A stretch of DNA of 64,000 nucleotides, from positions 1-64,000 of the forward strand of contig NZ_CAJPUY010000029.1 in assembly GCF_905397275.1 (NCBI RefSeq), given 5' to 3'. This DNA is from Cupriavidus yeoncheonensis. Lineage in GTDB: Bacteria; Pseudomonadota; Gammaproteobacteria; Burkholderiales; Burkholderiaceae. The notes below the pieces were generated by a model. The model did no database searches and had not been told where the DNA came from. It was given only the letters and a program-made list of their open reading frames with translations. Positions 9,281 through 17,649 of the stretch are shown here, piece by piece; position 1 is the stretch's first letter, and each line of letters opens with the position of its first letter. Made by a program: the position numbers and the translations under genes.

Positions 9281-10024
9281 TCAGTTGGTCGAGAGCAGCT
9301 GGTTGGCGCGCTGGTCGTTGGCGTCGGCGCCGGTGATCATCTTCATCTGCATCTCGAAGCGGCGCGCATTGGCAATCATGTCGACCATGGCTTCGGTCGG
9401 ATTGACGTTGCTGCCTTCCAGCGCGCCCGACACCACGCGCACGGTCGGATCGGCCTCCAGCGGCTGCGCGCCGGGACGCAGGCGGAACAAGCCGTCATCG
9501 CCCCGCGCAATCGCCTCTGCCGGCGGATTCACCACGCGCAGCTTGCCGACTTGCGCCAGGCCCGCCGAAGCCTCGCCCGGACCCCGCGCGGTGATGGTGC
9601 CATCGCTGCCGATGGTCACCTGCGAGCCCGGCGGCACCGACAGCGGGCCGCCGTCGCCCATGACCGGCAGGCCGTTGCTGGTCTGCACCTGCCCGTCCTG
9701 CGCGACTTGCAGCGAGCCCGCGCGGGTATAGGCTTCGCTGCCGTCGCGCGCCTGCACCACCAGCCAGCCGTTGCCCTGCAGGGCAACGTCGAGCGGCCGG
9801 CCGGTGTAGGTCAGCGGGCCGGCGCGCATGTCGGCGCCCGGCGTCGATGTCAGCGTGAAGGCGCGCGTGGGCGATTCCTGCCCCACGACCGGCACCGCGC
9901 GGTACATATTGATTTGCGCGCGGAATGCCGGCGTCGAGACGTTGGCCAGATTGTTCGACACAGCGGCTTGCTGGTCGAGAATCTGCTTGGCGCCCGACAG
10001 GGCGGTGTAGATCATGCGGTCCAT
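9281..10024 (-). CDS. flgF: Flagellar proximal rod protein FlgF
   Basis: FlgF is a proximal rod subunit, 247 residues here, beginning MDRMIYTALSGAKQILDQQ and carrying the rod signature VSNNLANVSTPAFRAQ. The C-terminal helix EAMVDMIANARRFEMQMKMI is the form seen in FlgF (ARRFEMQ rather than the QRAYE of FlgG). A second in-frame ATG three codons later is possible. It lies 75 bp before flgG and 28 bp after flgE. Confidence 0.94.
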   Translation of the reverse strand: MDRMIYTALSGAKQILDQQAAVSNNLANVSTPAFRAQINMYRAVPVVGQESPTRAFTLTSTPGADMRAGPLTYTGRPLDVALQGNGWLVVQARDGSEAYTRAGSLQVAQDGQVQTSNGLPVMGDGGPLSVPPGSQVTIGSDGTITARGPGEASAGLAQVGKLRVVNPPAEAIARGDDGLFRLRPGAQPLEADPTVRVVSGALEGSNVNPTEAMVDMIANARRFEMQMKMITGADANDQRANQLLSTN

Positions 10025-10052
10025 GGCGGCGTTTCAGCTCAGGCAGTCGGTG

Positions 10053-11318
10053 TTACAGGTTGACCAGGGTCTGCATGATCGTGTCCTGCGCCTTGATGGT
10101 CTGCGCGTTGGCCTGGTAGTTGCGCTGCGCCACGATCAGGTTGACCAGCTGGCCCGACAGGTCCACGTTGGAGGCTTCCACGGCGTTGGAACGCAGCGTG
10201 CCCAGGCTGCCGCCGGCGGCACCCAGCAGGGCCTGGCCGGATGCATTGGTGGCCGACCACACGTTGTCGCCCTCGGGCTTGAGCCCCTCCACGTTGCCAA
10301 AGGCGGCCAGCGCGATGGTGCCCAGCGACTGGGTCTGCTCGTTGGAGTAGTTGCCCGTGATGCTGCCATCGGCGTTCACCGAGTAGCCCAGCAGGCTGCC
10401 CGAGGTATAGCCATTCTGGTTCAGCTGCTTGACGTCATTGTCGGCGCCGTACTGGGTGGTGCCGGTGAAGTTCATGGCCATGTTCAGCGCATTGGCGCCA
10501 TTGGCCGCCGGGATGGTGATGGTGGTGGCACCGGCAGCCGGCGATTTCAGCGCGCCGGCGCTGTCGAACGACAGGGTGGCCGGCGAGCCGGCCAGAACGT
10601 TGCCGCTCGTGTCGACCATGTACATCTTCCAGTCCGTGCCGCCCGCGGTGGTGGGCGGCGTGACGGTGCCGTCCACTTTGGCGAAGTAGGCCATGACCTG
10701 CTGCTTGTTCCCCAGCGAGTCGTAGACGTTGATCGCCGTGCTGTAGTTGAACATGTCGCTGGTCGGCATCACGGCTGCCGTGGGAGGCACCGCGGCAGGG
10801 TTCGCGGGCGTCGAGGCAAATGCCGTGGCGGGCGGTGTCAGACGCGAGTCCAGCTGGAACTGCGACGTGATGCTGGAAGTCGCACGCGGGGTCATCTGCG
10901 CATTGCTGATCACCAGCGGCTGCGGCTGCACGCCGCCGCCCGGGGTCACGCCCGCCGGGTAGCCGGTGACCTGCAGGCCCTGCATATTGGTCAGGCGTCC
11001 GTCGTCCTGGCGCTGGAACTGGCCATTGCGCGAGTAGTAGACCGAGCCGTCGGTGTTGGTCAGGCGGAAGAAGCCGCTGCCGCTCGTGATCGCCACGTCC
11101 AGTGAACGGCCCGTGGCCTCGATATTGCCCTGGTTGAACGACTGCACCACCGAATTCACGCGCGTGCCCAGGCCGATCTTGGTACCGGCGTAGACATCGG
11201 CGAACTGCGCGGCGGACTGCTTGTAGCCGACCGTGTTGGCGTTGGCGATGTTGTTGCCAATCACGTCCAGATTGGATGCGGCGGCGTTAAGGCCGCTTAC
11301 CCCTTGACCGAAACCCAT
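10053..11318 (-). CDS. flgE: Flagellar hook protein FlgE
   Basis: FlgE polymerises into the hook. The 421-residue product starts MGFGQGVSGLNAAASNLDVI, with the signature IGNNIANANTVGYKQSAAQF. The C-terminal helix is SNVDLSGQLVNLIVAQRNYQANAQTIKAQDTI, as in other hook proteins. The middle domains are rich in T, N and G, as usual. It is preceded by the hook-cap gene flgD, 64 bp upstream. Confidence 0.96.
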   Translation of the reverse strand: MGFGQGVSGLNAAASNLDVIGNNIANANTVGYKQSAAQFADVYAGTKIGLGTRVNSVVQSFNQGNIEATGRSLDVAITSGSGFFRLTNTDGSVYYSRNGQFQRQDDGRLTNMQGLQVTGYPAGVTPGGGVQPQPLVISNAQMTPRATSSITSQFQLDSRLTPPATAFASTPANPAAVPPTAAVMPTSDMFNYSTAINVYDSLGNKQQVMAYFAKVDGTVTPPTTAGGTDWKMYMVDTSGNVLAGSPATLSFDSAGALKSPAAGATTITIPAANGANALNMAMNFTGTTQYGADNDVKQLNQNGYTSGSLLGYSVNADGSITGNYSNEQTQSLGTIALAAFGNVEGLKPEGDNVWSATNASGQALLGAAGGSLGTLRSNAVEASNVDLSGQLVNLIVAQRNYQANAQTIKAQDTIMQTLVNL

Positions 11319-11382
11319 GGTAGATCCTTTGTATGACTAGGTGTCGTTACGCTGGCCGCGCACTCGCGCAGGCCGCCGGAAG

Positions 11383-12054
11383 TTAGAGAATGCGGCGGAC
11401 GTCGTCCACGCCCGCGGTCTGGCCATTGCCGATGTCGACCAGCACGCCGGTCGAATCACCGCTGATGCTCTGGACCTTGCCGAAGACCAGCGCAACCGGC
11501 TGCACCGAGTTGCCGTTGGCCGTGGCATTGACCTTGAAGCTGTAGTCGCCGTCGGCAACCGCCGTGCCGGCGTCGTTCTTGCCGTCCCACGCGATGTCGT
11601 GCACGCCGGCGGTCTGCCCCTTCATGTCGATGGTGCGCACCACGTTGCCGTCCTTGTCGATCACGTTGACCGTGACGGCATCGGCGGTGGAAGGCAGGTC
11701 GACGCCGATCTTGCCGGGCACGCCATCCTTCACCGACACCTGCGAGCCCGGCACCATCACCGTGTGGCCGATCAGGGCGGCGGAGTCCATGGCGCGGCTG
11801 GCGCTGACCTGGCCAAGCAGCTGGTTCAGCGTCGCATTCATGGTCTGCATGCTGCTCACCGTGGAAATCTGCGCCAGCTGCGAGGTGAGCTGCGAGTTGT
11901 CCATCGGGTTGAGCGGGTCCTGGTTGTTCATCTGCGTCACGAGCATCGTGAGGAAGTTGTTCTGCAGATCCGCCGCGCTGGCGCTGCCGCTCTTGAGGGC
12001 GTCGTTGATGCCCGATGTCCCGCTGTTACTGTTGACCGAGGAGGTAGTAGTCAT
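11383..12054 (-). CDS. flgD: Flagellar hook-capping protein FlgD
   Basis: FlgD is the scaffold at the tip of the growing hook and is not kept in the finished structure. The 223-residue protein begins with a Ser/Thr/Asn-rich tail and then the conserved capping motif FLTMLVTQMNNQDPLNPMDNSQLTSQ (residues about 34-59). A FLN-type beta domain follows (GQTAGVHDIAWDGKNDAGT). It lies between flgC and flgE in the usual order. Confidence 0.95.
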   Translation of the reverse strand: MTTTSSVNSNSGTSGINDALKSGSASAADLQNNFLTMLVTQMNNQDPLNPMDNSQLTSQLAQISTVSSMQTMNATLNQLLGQVSASRAMDSAALIGHTVMVPGSQVSVKDGVPGKIGVDLPSTADAVTVNVIDKDGNVVRTIDMKGQTAGVHDIAWDGKNDAGTAVADGDYSFKVNATANGNSVQPVALVFGKVQSISGDSTGVLVDIGNGQTAGVDDVRRIL

Positions 12055-12079
12055 GTCGCGTTGAAGTGTTCCGTTGTCG

Positions 12080-12487
12080 TTACTGGCCGATGGTCAGCGT
12101 CTTGAGCATCATGTTCTTGGCGCTGTTCAGCACCTCGACGTTCGCCTGGTAGGAACGCGAGGCCGAGATCATGTTGACCATCTCCTCCACCGGGTTGACG
12201 TTGGGCATCACCACGTAGCCTTCGGCGTTGGCCATGGGGTGCGTGGGGTTGTGCACCATGCGCGGCGGGGACGGGTCTTCCATCACGCCCCGCACCTGTA
12301 CGCCGCCCACGTCGCTCTGGCCGGGCGTCGGCGCCATGCCGAAGATGACCTGCTTGGCGCGGTAGGCCTGCCCGTCGGGGCTGACCACGCTGTCGGCGTT
12401 GGCCAGGTTGGACGCGGTCACGTTCATGCGCTGCGACTGCGCAGCCATGGCCGAACCCGCGACGTCGAAGATGTTCATTGCTGGCAT
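12080..12487 (-). CDS. flgC: Flagellar proximal rod protein FlgC
   Basis: FlgC is a proximal rod component, 135 residues. The N-terminus MPAMNIFDVAGSAMAAQSQR leads into the signature VTASNLANADSV, and the C-terminal helix NPVEEMVNMISASRSYQANVEVLNSAKNMMLKTL is diagnostic. Translation could also begin at the second ATG (codon 4). It starts 15 bp after the flgB stop. Confidence 0.95.
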   Translation of the reverse strand: MPAMNIFDVAGSAMAAQSQRMNVTASNLANADSVVSPDGQAYRAKQVIFGMAPTPGQSDVGGVQVRGVMEDPSPPRMVHNPTHPMANAEGYVVMPNVNPVEEMVNMISASRSYQANVEVLNSAKNMMLKTLTIGQ

Positions 12488-12502
12488 GCGTCTCTCCGGC
12501 CC

Positions 12503-12910
12503 TTACTGCTGGATTGCCGCCAGCATGGTCTTGATCTTGGAACTCACCACGGTCAGGTTGGACTCGAAGTGCACCGAGTTGTCGGCGAAGGCCACGCGCT
12601 CGGTATCCATTTCGACCGTGTTGCCGTCGACGCTCGACTGCAGCGGAATGCGGTAGGCCAGGTCGGCGTCATCGCGGGTCGGGGCCTGCGCCGGCAGGTG
12701 GCGCACGGACGTGGTCGACAGCGACACGCCTTCAGGACGGTGGCCGCGATCCATGGTCTGCGCCAGCGTGCTCGAGAAATCGAAATCGCGGGCCTTGTAG
12801 CCGGGGGTATCCGCATGCGCGATGTTGGAGGCAATCACCGACTGCCGCTGGGTCCGCAGGCTCAGCGCTTCCTGCTGGAAGCGAAATGCCGCGTCGAGTC
12901 TGTCAATCAT
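12503..12910 (-). CDS. flgB: Flagellar proximal rod protein FlgB
   Basis: FlgB is the first rod protein of the operon, 135 residues, beginning MIDRLDAAFRFQQEALSLRT with the signature VIASNIAHADTPGYKARDF. The C-terminus (HFESNLTVVSSKIKTMLAAIQQ) is typical. It is the first gene of flgBCDEFGHIJ and diverges from flgA across 240 bp, which should hold the FlhDC-dependent class 2 promoters. I could not assign the FlhDC boxes with confidence. Confidence 0.95.
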   Translation of the reverse strand: MIDRLDAAFRFQQEALSLRTQRQSVIASNIAHADTPGYKARDFDFSSTLAQTMDRGHRPEGVSLSTTSVRHLPAQAPTRDDADLAYRIPLQSSVDGNTVEMDTERVAFADNSVHFESNLTVVSSKIKTMLAAIQQ

Positions 12911-13062
12911 GTAAGCATCTCCGTTTGGAGCAACCTTCAGGCAAACGACGAAGGGCGACCTTCTTCAGGGATCGCATCTTAGGTTCACCCCTGTCACGCC
13001 AATCGGATGAATAAGGACGGGAAATCCGTGCAATTCGGAGGGCTTGCCTGGCATCACCTCCC

Positions 13063-13068
13063 TACAAT
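13063..13068 (+). promoter_or_regulatory. Possible -10 element of flgA
   Basis: TACAAT lies 82 bp upstream of the flgA ATG in the divergent flgB-flgA spacer. No -35 element at proper distance is visible. This is what an activator-dependent (FlhDC) class 2 promoter may look like, but the call rests on a single hexamer. Confidence 0.3.
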
Positions 13069-13150
13069 GGGACCCGTTTCCTTGCGTGCGGCCGCGGGAT
13101 TGGCTGAATCGTCCCCGTGGCCGCCACATCGTCCTTGCTGGGATGAAGAC

Positions 13151-13912
13151 ATGAAGAAGATTGATCGCGCCGCCATCAGGCCGGCGCTGGCCCTGCTGGC
13201 GGGAGGCGTCCTGTCGGCCATGGCCGGCGCGCCCATGGCCGCGCCGGCACAGGCCGCCCCGGTCGCCGCGCAGGCACCCGCGCAGGCACCCAACCCGTTC
13301 CCGGAAGATCCGGTGCGCGCGTCGGTCGAGCAGTTCCTGCTGCGCCAGATCGCTGGCCTGCCGGGCAAGGCCAGCGTCCAGGTGCAGCCCCCGTCAGGCG
13401 GCCGCGCGCCGGAGTGCGTGTCGCCCGATCCGTTCCTGCCGCCGGGCGCTTCCCCCTGGGGCCGCGTCTCGGTAGGGGTGCGTTGCGGCGGCGAGCGGCC
13501 CTGGATCCGCTATATGCAGGCACGCGTGTCGGTCCTGTCCGACTACTATGTCGCGATGCGCGCGCTCGGCCCCGGCGAGCCGGTGACGCCTGCCGACCTG
13601 GAGGTGCGCCAGGGTGACCTGTCCACCCTGCCCAAGGCGGTCATCACCGACCCGGCCCAGGTCGTGGGCGCCGTCACGGCCAACCGCATCGCGGCCGGCT
13701 CGCCGATGCGCAGCGACCTGCTGAAGAAGTCGATCGCCGTGAAGTCCGGGCAGACCGTCACCGTCGCGGTGGAAGGCGACGCGTTCCAGATCAGCAGCGA
13801 AGGCAAGGTCCTCGCCGACGCGGCCATCGGCAACACCGTGCAGATCCGCCTGCGCAACGGGCAAGTGGTGAGCGGCCTGGTGCGCAGCGGCGACACCGTC
13901 GTGCTGCAATGA
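13151..13912 (+). CDS. flgA: Flagellar P-ring assembly chaperone FlgA
   Basis: FlgA is a periplasmic chaperone for P-ring assembly. The ATG at 13151 follows GGATGAAG and gives 253 residues with a signal peptide (PALALLAGGVLSAMAGAPMAAPAQA). The C-terminal half is the SAF/ChapFlgA domain: VMRALGPGEPVTPADLEVRQGDLSTLPKAVI is of the expected type, ending IRLRNGQVVSGLVRSGDTVVL. A longer frame opens at 13007, but it would add 48 residues without signal-peptide character. It is divergent from flgB. Confidence 0.93.
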   Translation: MKKIDRAAIRPALALLAGGVLSAMAGAPMAAPAQAAPVAAQAPAQAPNPFPEDPVRASVEQFLLRQIAGLPGKASVQVQPPSGGRAPECVSPDPFLPPGASPWGRVSVGVRCGGERPWIRYMQARVSVLSDYYVAMRALGPGEPVTPADLEVRQGDLSTLPKAVITDPAQVVGAVTANRIAAGSPMRSDLLKKSIAVKSGQTVTVAVEGDAFQISSEGKVLADAAIGNTVQIRLRNGQVVSGLVRSGDTVVLQ

Positions 13913-14003
13913 CCCGCTGAAAGTGCATCATGGGACACTGGAATGCAGGGCTGGCCAGCGTGCGACAATGCGTGCCAATCCTGCCGTCGGGGCGAGATTC
14001 CTC

Positions 14004-14030
14004 TAAAGATTTCGCCAAGGCGTCCGTAAT
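14004..14030 (+). promoter_or_regulatory. Sigma-28 promoter of flgM
   Basis: TAAAGATT at 14004-14011, 11 bases, then TCCGTAAT at 14023-14030 fits the FliA consensus TAAAGTTT-N11-GCCGATAA with a good -35 and a weaker -10. It lies in the flgA-flgM spacer 28 bp before the flgM ATG. In enterobacteria flgM also has a class 3 promoter, which lets FlgM accumulate after hook completion. Confidence 0.6.
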
Positions 14031-14057
14031 GACAAAGGAACCCAGCAAGGAACGCCC

Positions 14058-14366
14058 GTGAAGATCAACCATTCCACCTCGTCCAGGCCGGCCGACGCCC
14101 CGGCTGCGGACAGCACTGTGCGGCCGCAGGCCGGACAGAGTGCTCCCGTCGCCACCGCGAGCGGCGTGAGCGTGAGCCCGCTGGCCGCGCAGGTCCGTGA
14201 AATCGGCAGCCGCCTGGCCAACGAAACCGACGACGACATCGACACCGCCAAGGTCGAAGAGATCCGCCAGGCTATCGCCGAAGGCCGGATCAAGATCGAC
14301 CCGGGCAAGATCGCCGATGGCCTGCTCGCCACCTTGCGCGAACTGGGCCAGGACGACGTCCACTGA
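14058..14366 (+). CDS. flgM: Anti-sigma-28 factor FlgM
   Basis: FlgM binds FliA and blocks late-gene transcription until it is exported through the finished hook. The 102-residue product starts MKINHSTSSRPADAPAA with a disordered, exportable N-terminal half. The conserved C-terminal FliA-binding segment is at about 65-100 (AKVEEIRQAIAEGRIKIDPGKIADGLLATLREL). It sits 145 bp after flgA and 12 bp before flgN. Confidence 0.93.
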   Translation: MKINHSTSSRPADAPAADSTVRPQAGQSAPVATASGVSVSPLAAQVREIGSRLANETDDDIDTAKVEEIRQAIAEGRIKIDPGKIADGLLATLRELGQDDVH

Positions 14367-14378
14367 TACCAGCCAGCC

Positions 14379-14840
14379 ATGAGCCAGCCCCTGATCCAGA
14401 GCCTGCAGAAAGAAGCCGAAGCCGTCACGGCGTTCGGCCAACTGCTCACCGAAGAGCGCGAAGCCCTCAAGGGCGGTGACTTCCAGTCCCTGAGCGGGCT
14501 GCTCACGCGCAAGGTGGAGCTGGGTCGGGCGCTCTCGCGCCAGGTTGCCGCACGCGAAGCCCAGATGGGCGCGCTAGGCCTGCGCGCCGGCCCGCAGGGC
14601 CAGCTGCTCGGCCGCAATATCGACCCGGCCGTGGCCGATGCCTGGCGCAAGCTCATCTTCGCCGCGCGCGGCGCGCGCGACAAGAACCAGCTCAATGGCG
14701 CGATCGTTTCCGCCCACCTGGACCACACGCGCGAAGCGATCCAGGTGCTGCGCCAGCACAGCGGTGGCGATTCCGGGCTGTACGGCAAGAATGGCAAGGC
14801 TGCCGCCGGCGTCGGCGGCGTGAGCCTGGCCAGCGGCTGA
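14379..14840 (+). CDS. flgN: Flagellar export chaperone FlgN
   Basis: FlgN is the cytoplasmic chaperone of the hook-junction proteins FlgK and FlgL. The 153-residue product is mostly helical (LIQSLQKEAEAVTAFGQLLTEEREALKGGDFQSL), which matches the family N-terminus. The following RDKNQLNGAIVSAHLDHTREAIQVLRQ helix is also typical. It follows flgM by 12 bp. The opposite-strand gene ends only 11 bp beyond its stop. Confidence 0.88.
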   Translation: MSQPLIQSLQKEAEAVTAFGQLLTEEREALKGGDFQSLSGLLTRKVELGRALSRQVAAREAQMGALGLRAGPQGQLLGRNIDPAVADAWRKLIFAARGARDKNQLNGAIVSAHLDHTREAIQVLRQHSGGDSGLYGKNGKAAAGVGGVSLASG

Positions 14841-14851
14841 AGCCGCAGCGT

Positions 14852-16081
14852 TCAATCGTCGCAATACTGCCCGAGCACGCTGAGACCCCGCTGGGGGTCC
14901 CTGACGAACGGATTCGAGCGGTCCCACGCATAACCGGCCAGCACGGCGGAGATCATGCGGCGGATATCCGGCGTGGCATTGGGATGAAAGACGAGTTTCT
15001 GGAAACTCCCGGCATACCAGGCATCGACGAAGGTACGGAAGCAATCGACGCCTGACTTCAGTATCCGCGCATAGTCAGCCTCCCAGTCCACCGTCTCGCC
15101 GGCGAATTCGCGCGCGATGCATGCCGCAGCCAGGCTTGCAGACTTGAACGCGATGGTCACCCCTGACGAAAAGACCGGATCCAGGAATTCACCCGCGTTG
15201 CCAAGCAACGCGTAGCCATTGCCCCACAGCGATTTCACGTTCGCGGCATAACCCGCGATATGGCGTGCAGGGGTATCCCAGACTGCATTGGCCAGCAGGC
15301 CCGACAGGGCGGGATCCTCGTTCACCAGAGCCTGCAGCCGCTCCGTGTCGCTGCCGGCATAACCATCCAGGAAAGCCTTCTCGGCCACGACGCCCAGTGA
15401 ACAGCGGCCGTTCGAGAACGGAATGGTCCAGTACCAGACATCCACATGCCGTGGATGAATGCCGACGCGGATCTTGTTGCGGTCGAAGGTGCCCGGCATC
15501 ACGCGGTCTTCCACATGCGTGAAGATGGCACTGCGCACCGGGAAGCCGGATGGCGATTCAAGCTGCAGCAGCCGCGGCAGGATGCGCCCGAAGCCGGAGG
15601 CATCTAGCAGGAAGCGGCTGGTCACACGGTAGCTGTTGCCGTCGGGATCGCGCACGGTCACCACCGGCTGCGCACCCGACACGTCCACGTCGGTCACCTG
15701 GTGCCGGAAGCGGACTTCGGCACCCTGCTTCGCCGCCTCGCGGATCAGCACGTGATCGAAGTCGGCCCGCTGCACCTGGTAGGTGGTGCCCCAGCCGGAC
15801 GAGAACTTGTCGCGAAAATCGAAATCGACATAACGGTCGCCACGCGCGAACGCGGCACCGTTCTTGTACTGGAAGCCGGCTTCCACCACGGCCTGCAGCA
15901 TGCCGGCCGCCTCAATGTATTCCATGCTCTGCGGCAGCAGGCTTTCGCCGATGGAAAACCGCGGGAAGGTCTCCTTCTCGAGCACCAGCACGCCAATACC
16001 CTGACGACGCAGCAGCCCCGCCGCCACGGAGCCCGCGGGCCCGGCGCCGATGATCAGCACGTCTGCAACCTGATTTTCCAT
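14852..16081 (-). CDS. Flavin-dependent halogenase-like monooxygenase
   Basis: The 409-residue protein, starting MENQVADVLIIGAGPAGS, has an N-terminal FAD-binding GxGxxG (residues 12-17), a GESLLP loop (45-50), and an FAD-contacting LLGNAGEFLDPVFSSGVTIAFKSA segment in its second half. Two marks of flavin-dependent halogenases are visible: WYWTIP at 216-221, which fits WxWxIP, and Lys73 in FQYKNGAAF, where these enzymes have their catalytic lysine. Halogenation, with FADH2 supplied by a separate reductase, is therefore plausible. A reductase-like (geranylgeranyl reductase family) or hydroxylase role is not excluded. No biosynthetic genes are nearby. The frame opens at 16249, but the start at 16081 fits the family. 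Confidence 0.72.
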   Translation of the reverse strand: MENQVADVLIIGAGPAGSVAAGLLRRQGIGVLVLEKETFPRFSIGESLLPQSMEYIEAAGMLQAVVEAGFQYKNGAAFARGDRYVDFDFRDKFSSGWGTTYQVQRADFDHVLIREAAKQGAEVRFRHQVTDVDVSGAQPVVTVRDPDGNSYRVTSRFLLDASGFGRILPRLLQLESPSGFPVRSAIFTHVEDRVMPGTFDRNKIRVGIHPRHVDVWYWTIPFSNGRCSLGVVAEKAFLDGYAGSDTERLQALVNEDPALSGLLANAVWDTPARHIAGYAANVKSLWGNGYALLGNAGEFLDPVFSSGVTIAFKSASLAAACIAREFAGETVDWEADYARILKSGVDCFRTFVDAWYAGSFQKLVFHPNATPDIRRMISAVLAGYAWDRSNPFVRDPQRGLSVLGQYCDD

Positions 16082-16392
16082 TTCACGCTCCAATGCATTC
16101 AGCCGTGTCCGCGGCACATTGCCGACCGCTGCCAGCGATAAGCCCGCCTGCAGGGGAGAACATGTCCTGCAGGATCCGATGGGATCGTTACGGAAGAATT
16201 GGCTACGGGGGTGCCGCGAACACTGCCACAAGACAGTATGGGGCCACATGCTACCGAATGATCGGAAGCGTGGAAACAGGACATTCCCGGTTGGGCGAGG
16301 AGGCTATCGCGATGTCGGCCTGGGCGTCACACCGGCGCTGGCATGGTCTCCGACACCGCCGCACCCGCGGTGCGGTTGGATGGCAGCAATGC
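16082..16392. other. Intergenic region between the halogenase-like gene and flhE
   Basis: This 311-bp spacer should hold the promoter of the halogenase-like gene and the end of the fliA-flhE transcript. Two CCTGCAG copies (16147-16153 and 16166-16172) flank a 12-base gap. No clear terminator with a T-tract and no confident promoter hexamers were found. Confidence 0.5.
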
Positions 16393-16842
16393 TTACCGGA
16401 AGCCGACGATCACCTGATTGCTCTTGCCCTGCAGCACAGGTGCAACCGCGCCCTGCCCTGGCAGCCGGAAAGCAAACACAAAGCCCTGCGTCGCGTCGTC
16501 GCCTTCGAAGGCATCGGTCTTGCCTTCCGACTGCGGCAGCATCACGCAGCGTTGGGCATTGCAGAGATAAGCCTGCAGGTACGTGGGAGGTGTCGCGGCA
16601 AAGCTGTAGCGCCAGCGCACCGAGGTGATGACGCCCTCCGATTGCGGCAGGTTGCCGCTCGGCAGCATGGGAGGAGAAACGGTGCGCTGGCCGCGGCCAT
16701 ACAGCGCCGGTCCGTTAACCGATGCACTCCAGCTATGCCGCGTGCCGGCCTCGGGCGCTGCCCGCGCATCGGTGGCGATCGCAGCCAGCGCGGCCGCCAT
16801 GGCATGCAGGACAAGCAGCCCGACGCCGGGCCAGCTGCGCAT
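16393..16842 (-). CDS. flhE: Periplasmic flagellar protein FlhE
   Basis: FlhE is a small periplasmic protein linked to proper flagellar export and rod assembly in enterobacteria. The 149-residue product has a signal peptide ending at about residue 28 (IATDARA). The family pattern follows: a Trp-Ser-Ala start (HSWSASVNGPALYGRG), VRWRYSF, a two-cysteine segment LCNAQRCV (Cys94 and Cys99, a likely disulfide) and the end SNQVIVGFR. Its ATG shares one base with the fliA stop (TGATG). Identification is from motif recall, so slightly less certain than for its neighbours. Confidence 0.78.
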   Translation of the reverse strand: MRSWPGVGLLVLHAMAAALAAIATDARAAPEAGTRHSWSASVNGPALYGRGQRTVSPPMLPSGNLPQSEGVITSVRWRYSFAATPPTYLQAYLCNAQRCVMLPQSEGKTDAFEGDDATQGFVFAFRLPGQGAVAPVLQGKSNQVIVGFR

Positions 16843-17558
16843 CAGAGCAGCCCGCGCAACTGGTTGCGCAGGCGCGTGATGGCCTGACCGCGGATCTGGC
16901 AGACGCGCGATTCGGTCACGTCGAGCACCGCGCCGATCTCGCGCAGGTTGAGTTCCTGGTCATAGCACAGCGACAGCACGAGCTTTTCGCGCTCGGGCAG
17001 CCGATCGATGGCGCGGATCAGCGCTTCGCGCATGCCGTTTTCCATCAGCTGCGTGAGCGGATTGCCGTCTTCGCTGACGCCAAGATGGCGGTCGAGGAAG
17101 TCTTCTTCGCCGGAGCGCTCGAAGTCTTCATAGTGAAGGAGCTGGCAGCCATAGACCTCATTGAGCAAGACCTGATACTCGTCCAGCGGCATCTCCAGTT
17201 CCTGCGCGACTTCCGAGTCGAGCGGCGCGCGGCCCAGCTTCTGTTCCAGGCCGCGCTGCGTGCGTTCGATGCGGCGCGTGAACTGGCGCAGGCTGCGCGA
17301 CTGCCAGTCGTTGGCGCGCACCTCGTCGAGCATGGCGCCGCGAATACGCTGGCTGGCGTAGGTCTCGAAACGCGCGCCATGCGTGTCCTCATAGCGCTTG
17401 GCCGCGTCGAGCAGGCCGATCATGCCAGCCTGGATCAGGTCATCGATCTGCACGCTGGCCGGCAGCTTTGCGGCCAGCTGCAGCGCGATGCGGCGCACCA
17501 GCTGCGCGTGGCTCTTGACCACGTCGGCCTGTTCGAGCTTTCCCTGGATCGTGTACAT
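16842..17558 (-). CDS. fliA: Flagellar sigma factor FliA (sigma-28)
   Basis: FliA directs RNA polymerase to late flagellar and chemotaxis promoters. The 238-residue protein starts MYTIQGKLEQADVVKSHAQLVRRIA. Region 2 includes IQIDDLIQAG-like sequence (VQIDDLIQAGMIGLLDAAKRYE) and ARFETYASQRIRGAMLDEVRANDW. The region 4 helix-turn-helix is LNLREIGAVLDVTESRVCQI. An in-frame upstream ATG ten codons earlier is less likely. It lies 91 bp after flhG. In this window the fliA gene is the fifth of the flhBAFG-fliA-flhE unit, so any sigma-28 promoter before flhB would feed back on it. Confidence 0.96.
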   Translation of the reverse strand: MYTIQGKLEQADVVKSHAQLVRRIALQLAAKLPASVQIDDLIQAGMIGLLDAAKRYEDTHGARFETYASQRIRGAMLDEVRANDWQSRSLRQFTRRIERTQRGLEQKLGRAPLDSEVAQELEMPLDEYQVLLNEVYGCQLLHYEDFERSGEEDFLDRHLGVSEDGNPLTQLMENGMREALIRAIDRLPEREKLVLSLCYDQELNLREIGAVLDVTESRVCQIRGQAITRLRNQLRGLL

Positions 17559-17649
17559 GGTGGAATTCTCGTGAATGCTTGCTTGCAAAGCCTGCCCGCA
17601 TGGCGGGCCGGCGGGTCAGGGTCGTTGTCGGTTGCGAACGGTCATGGGC

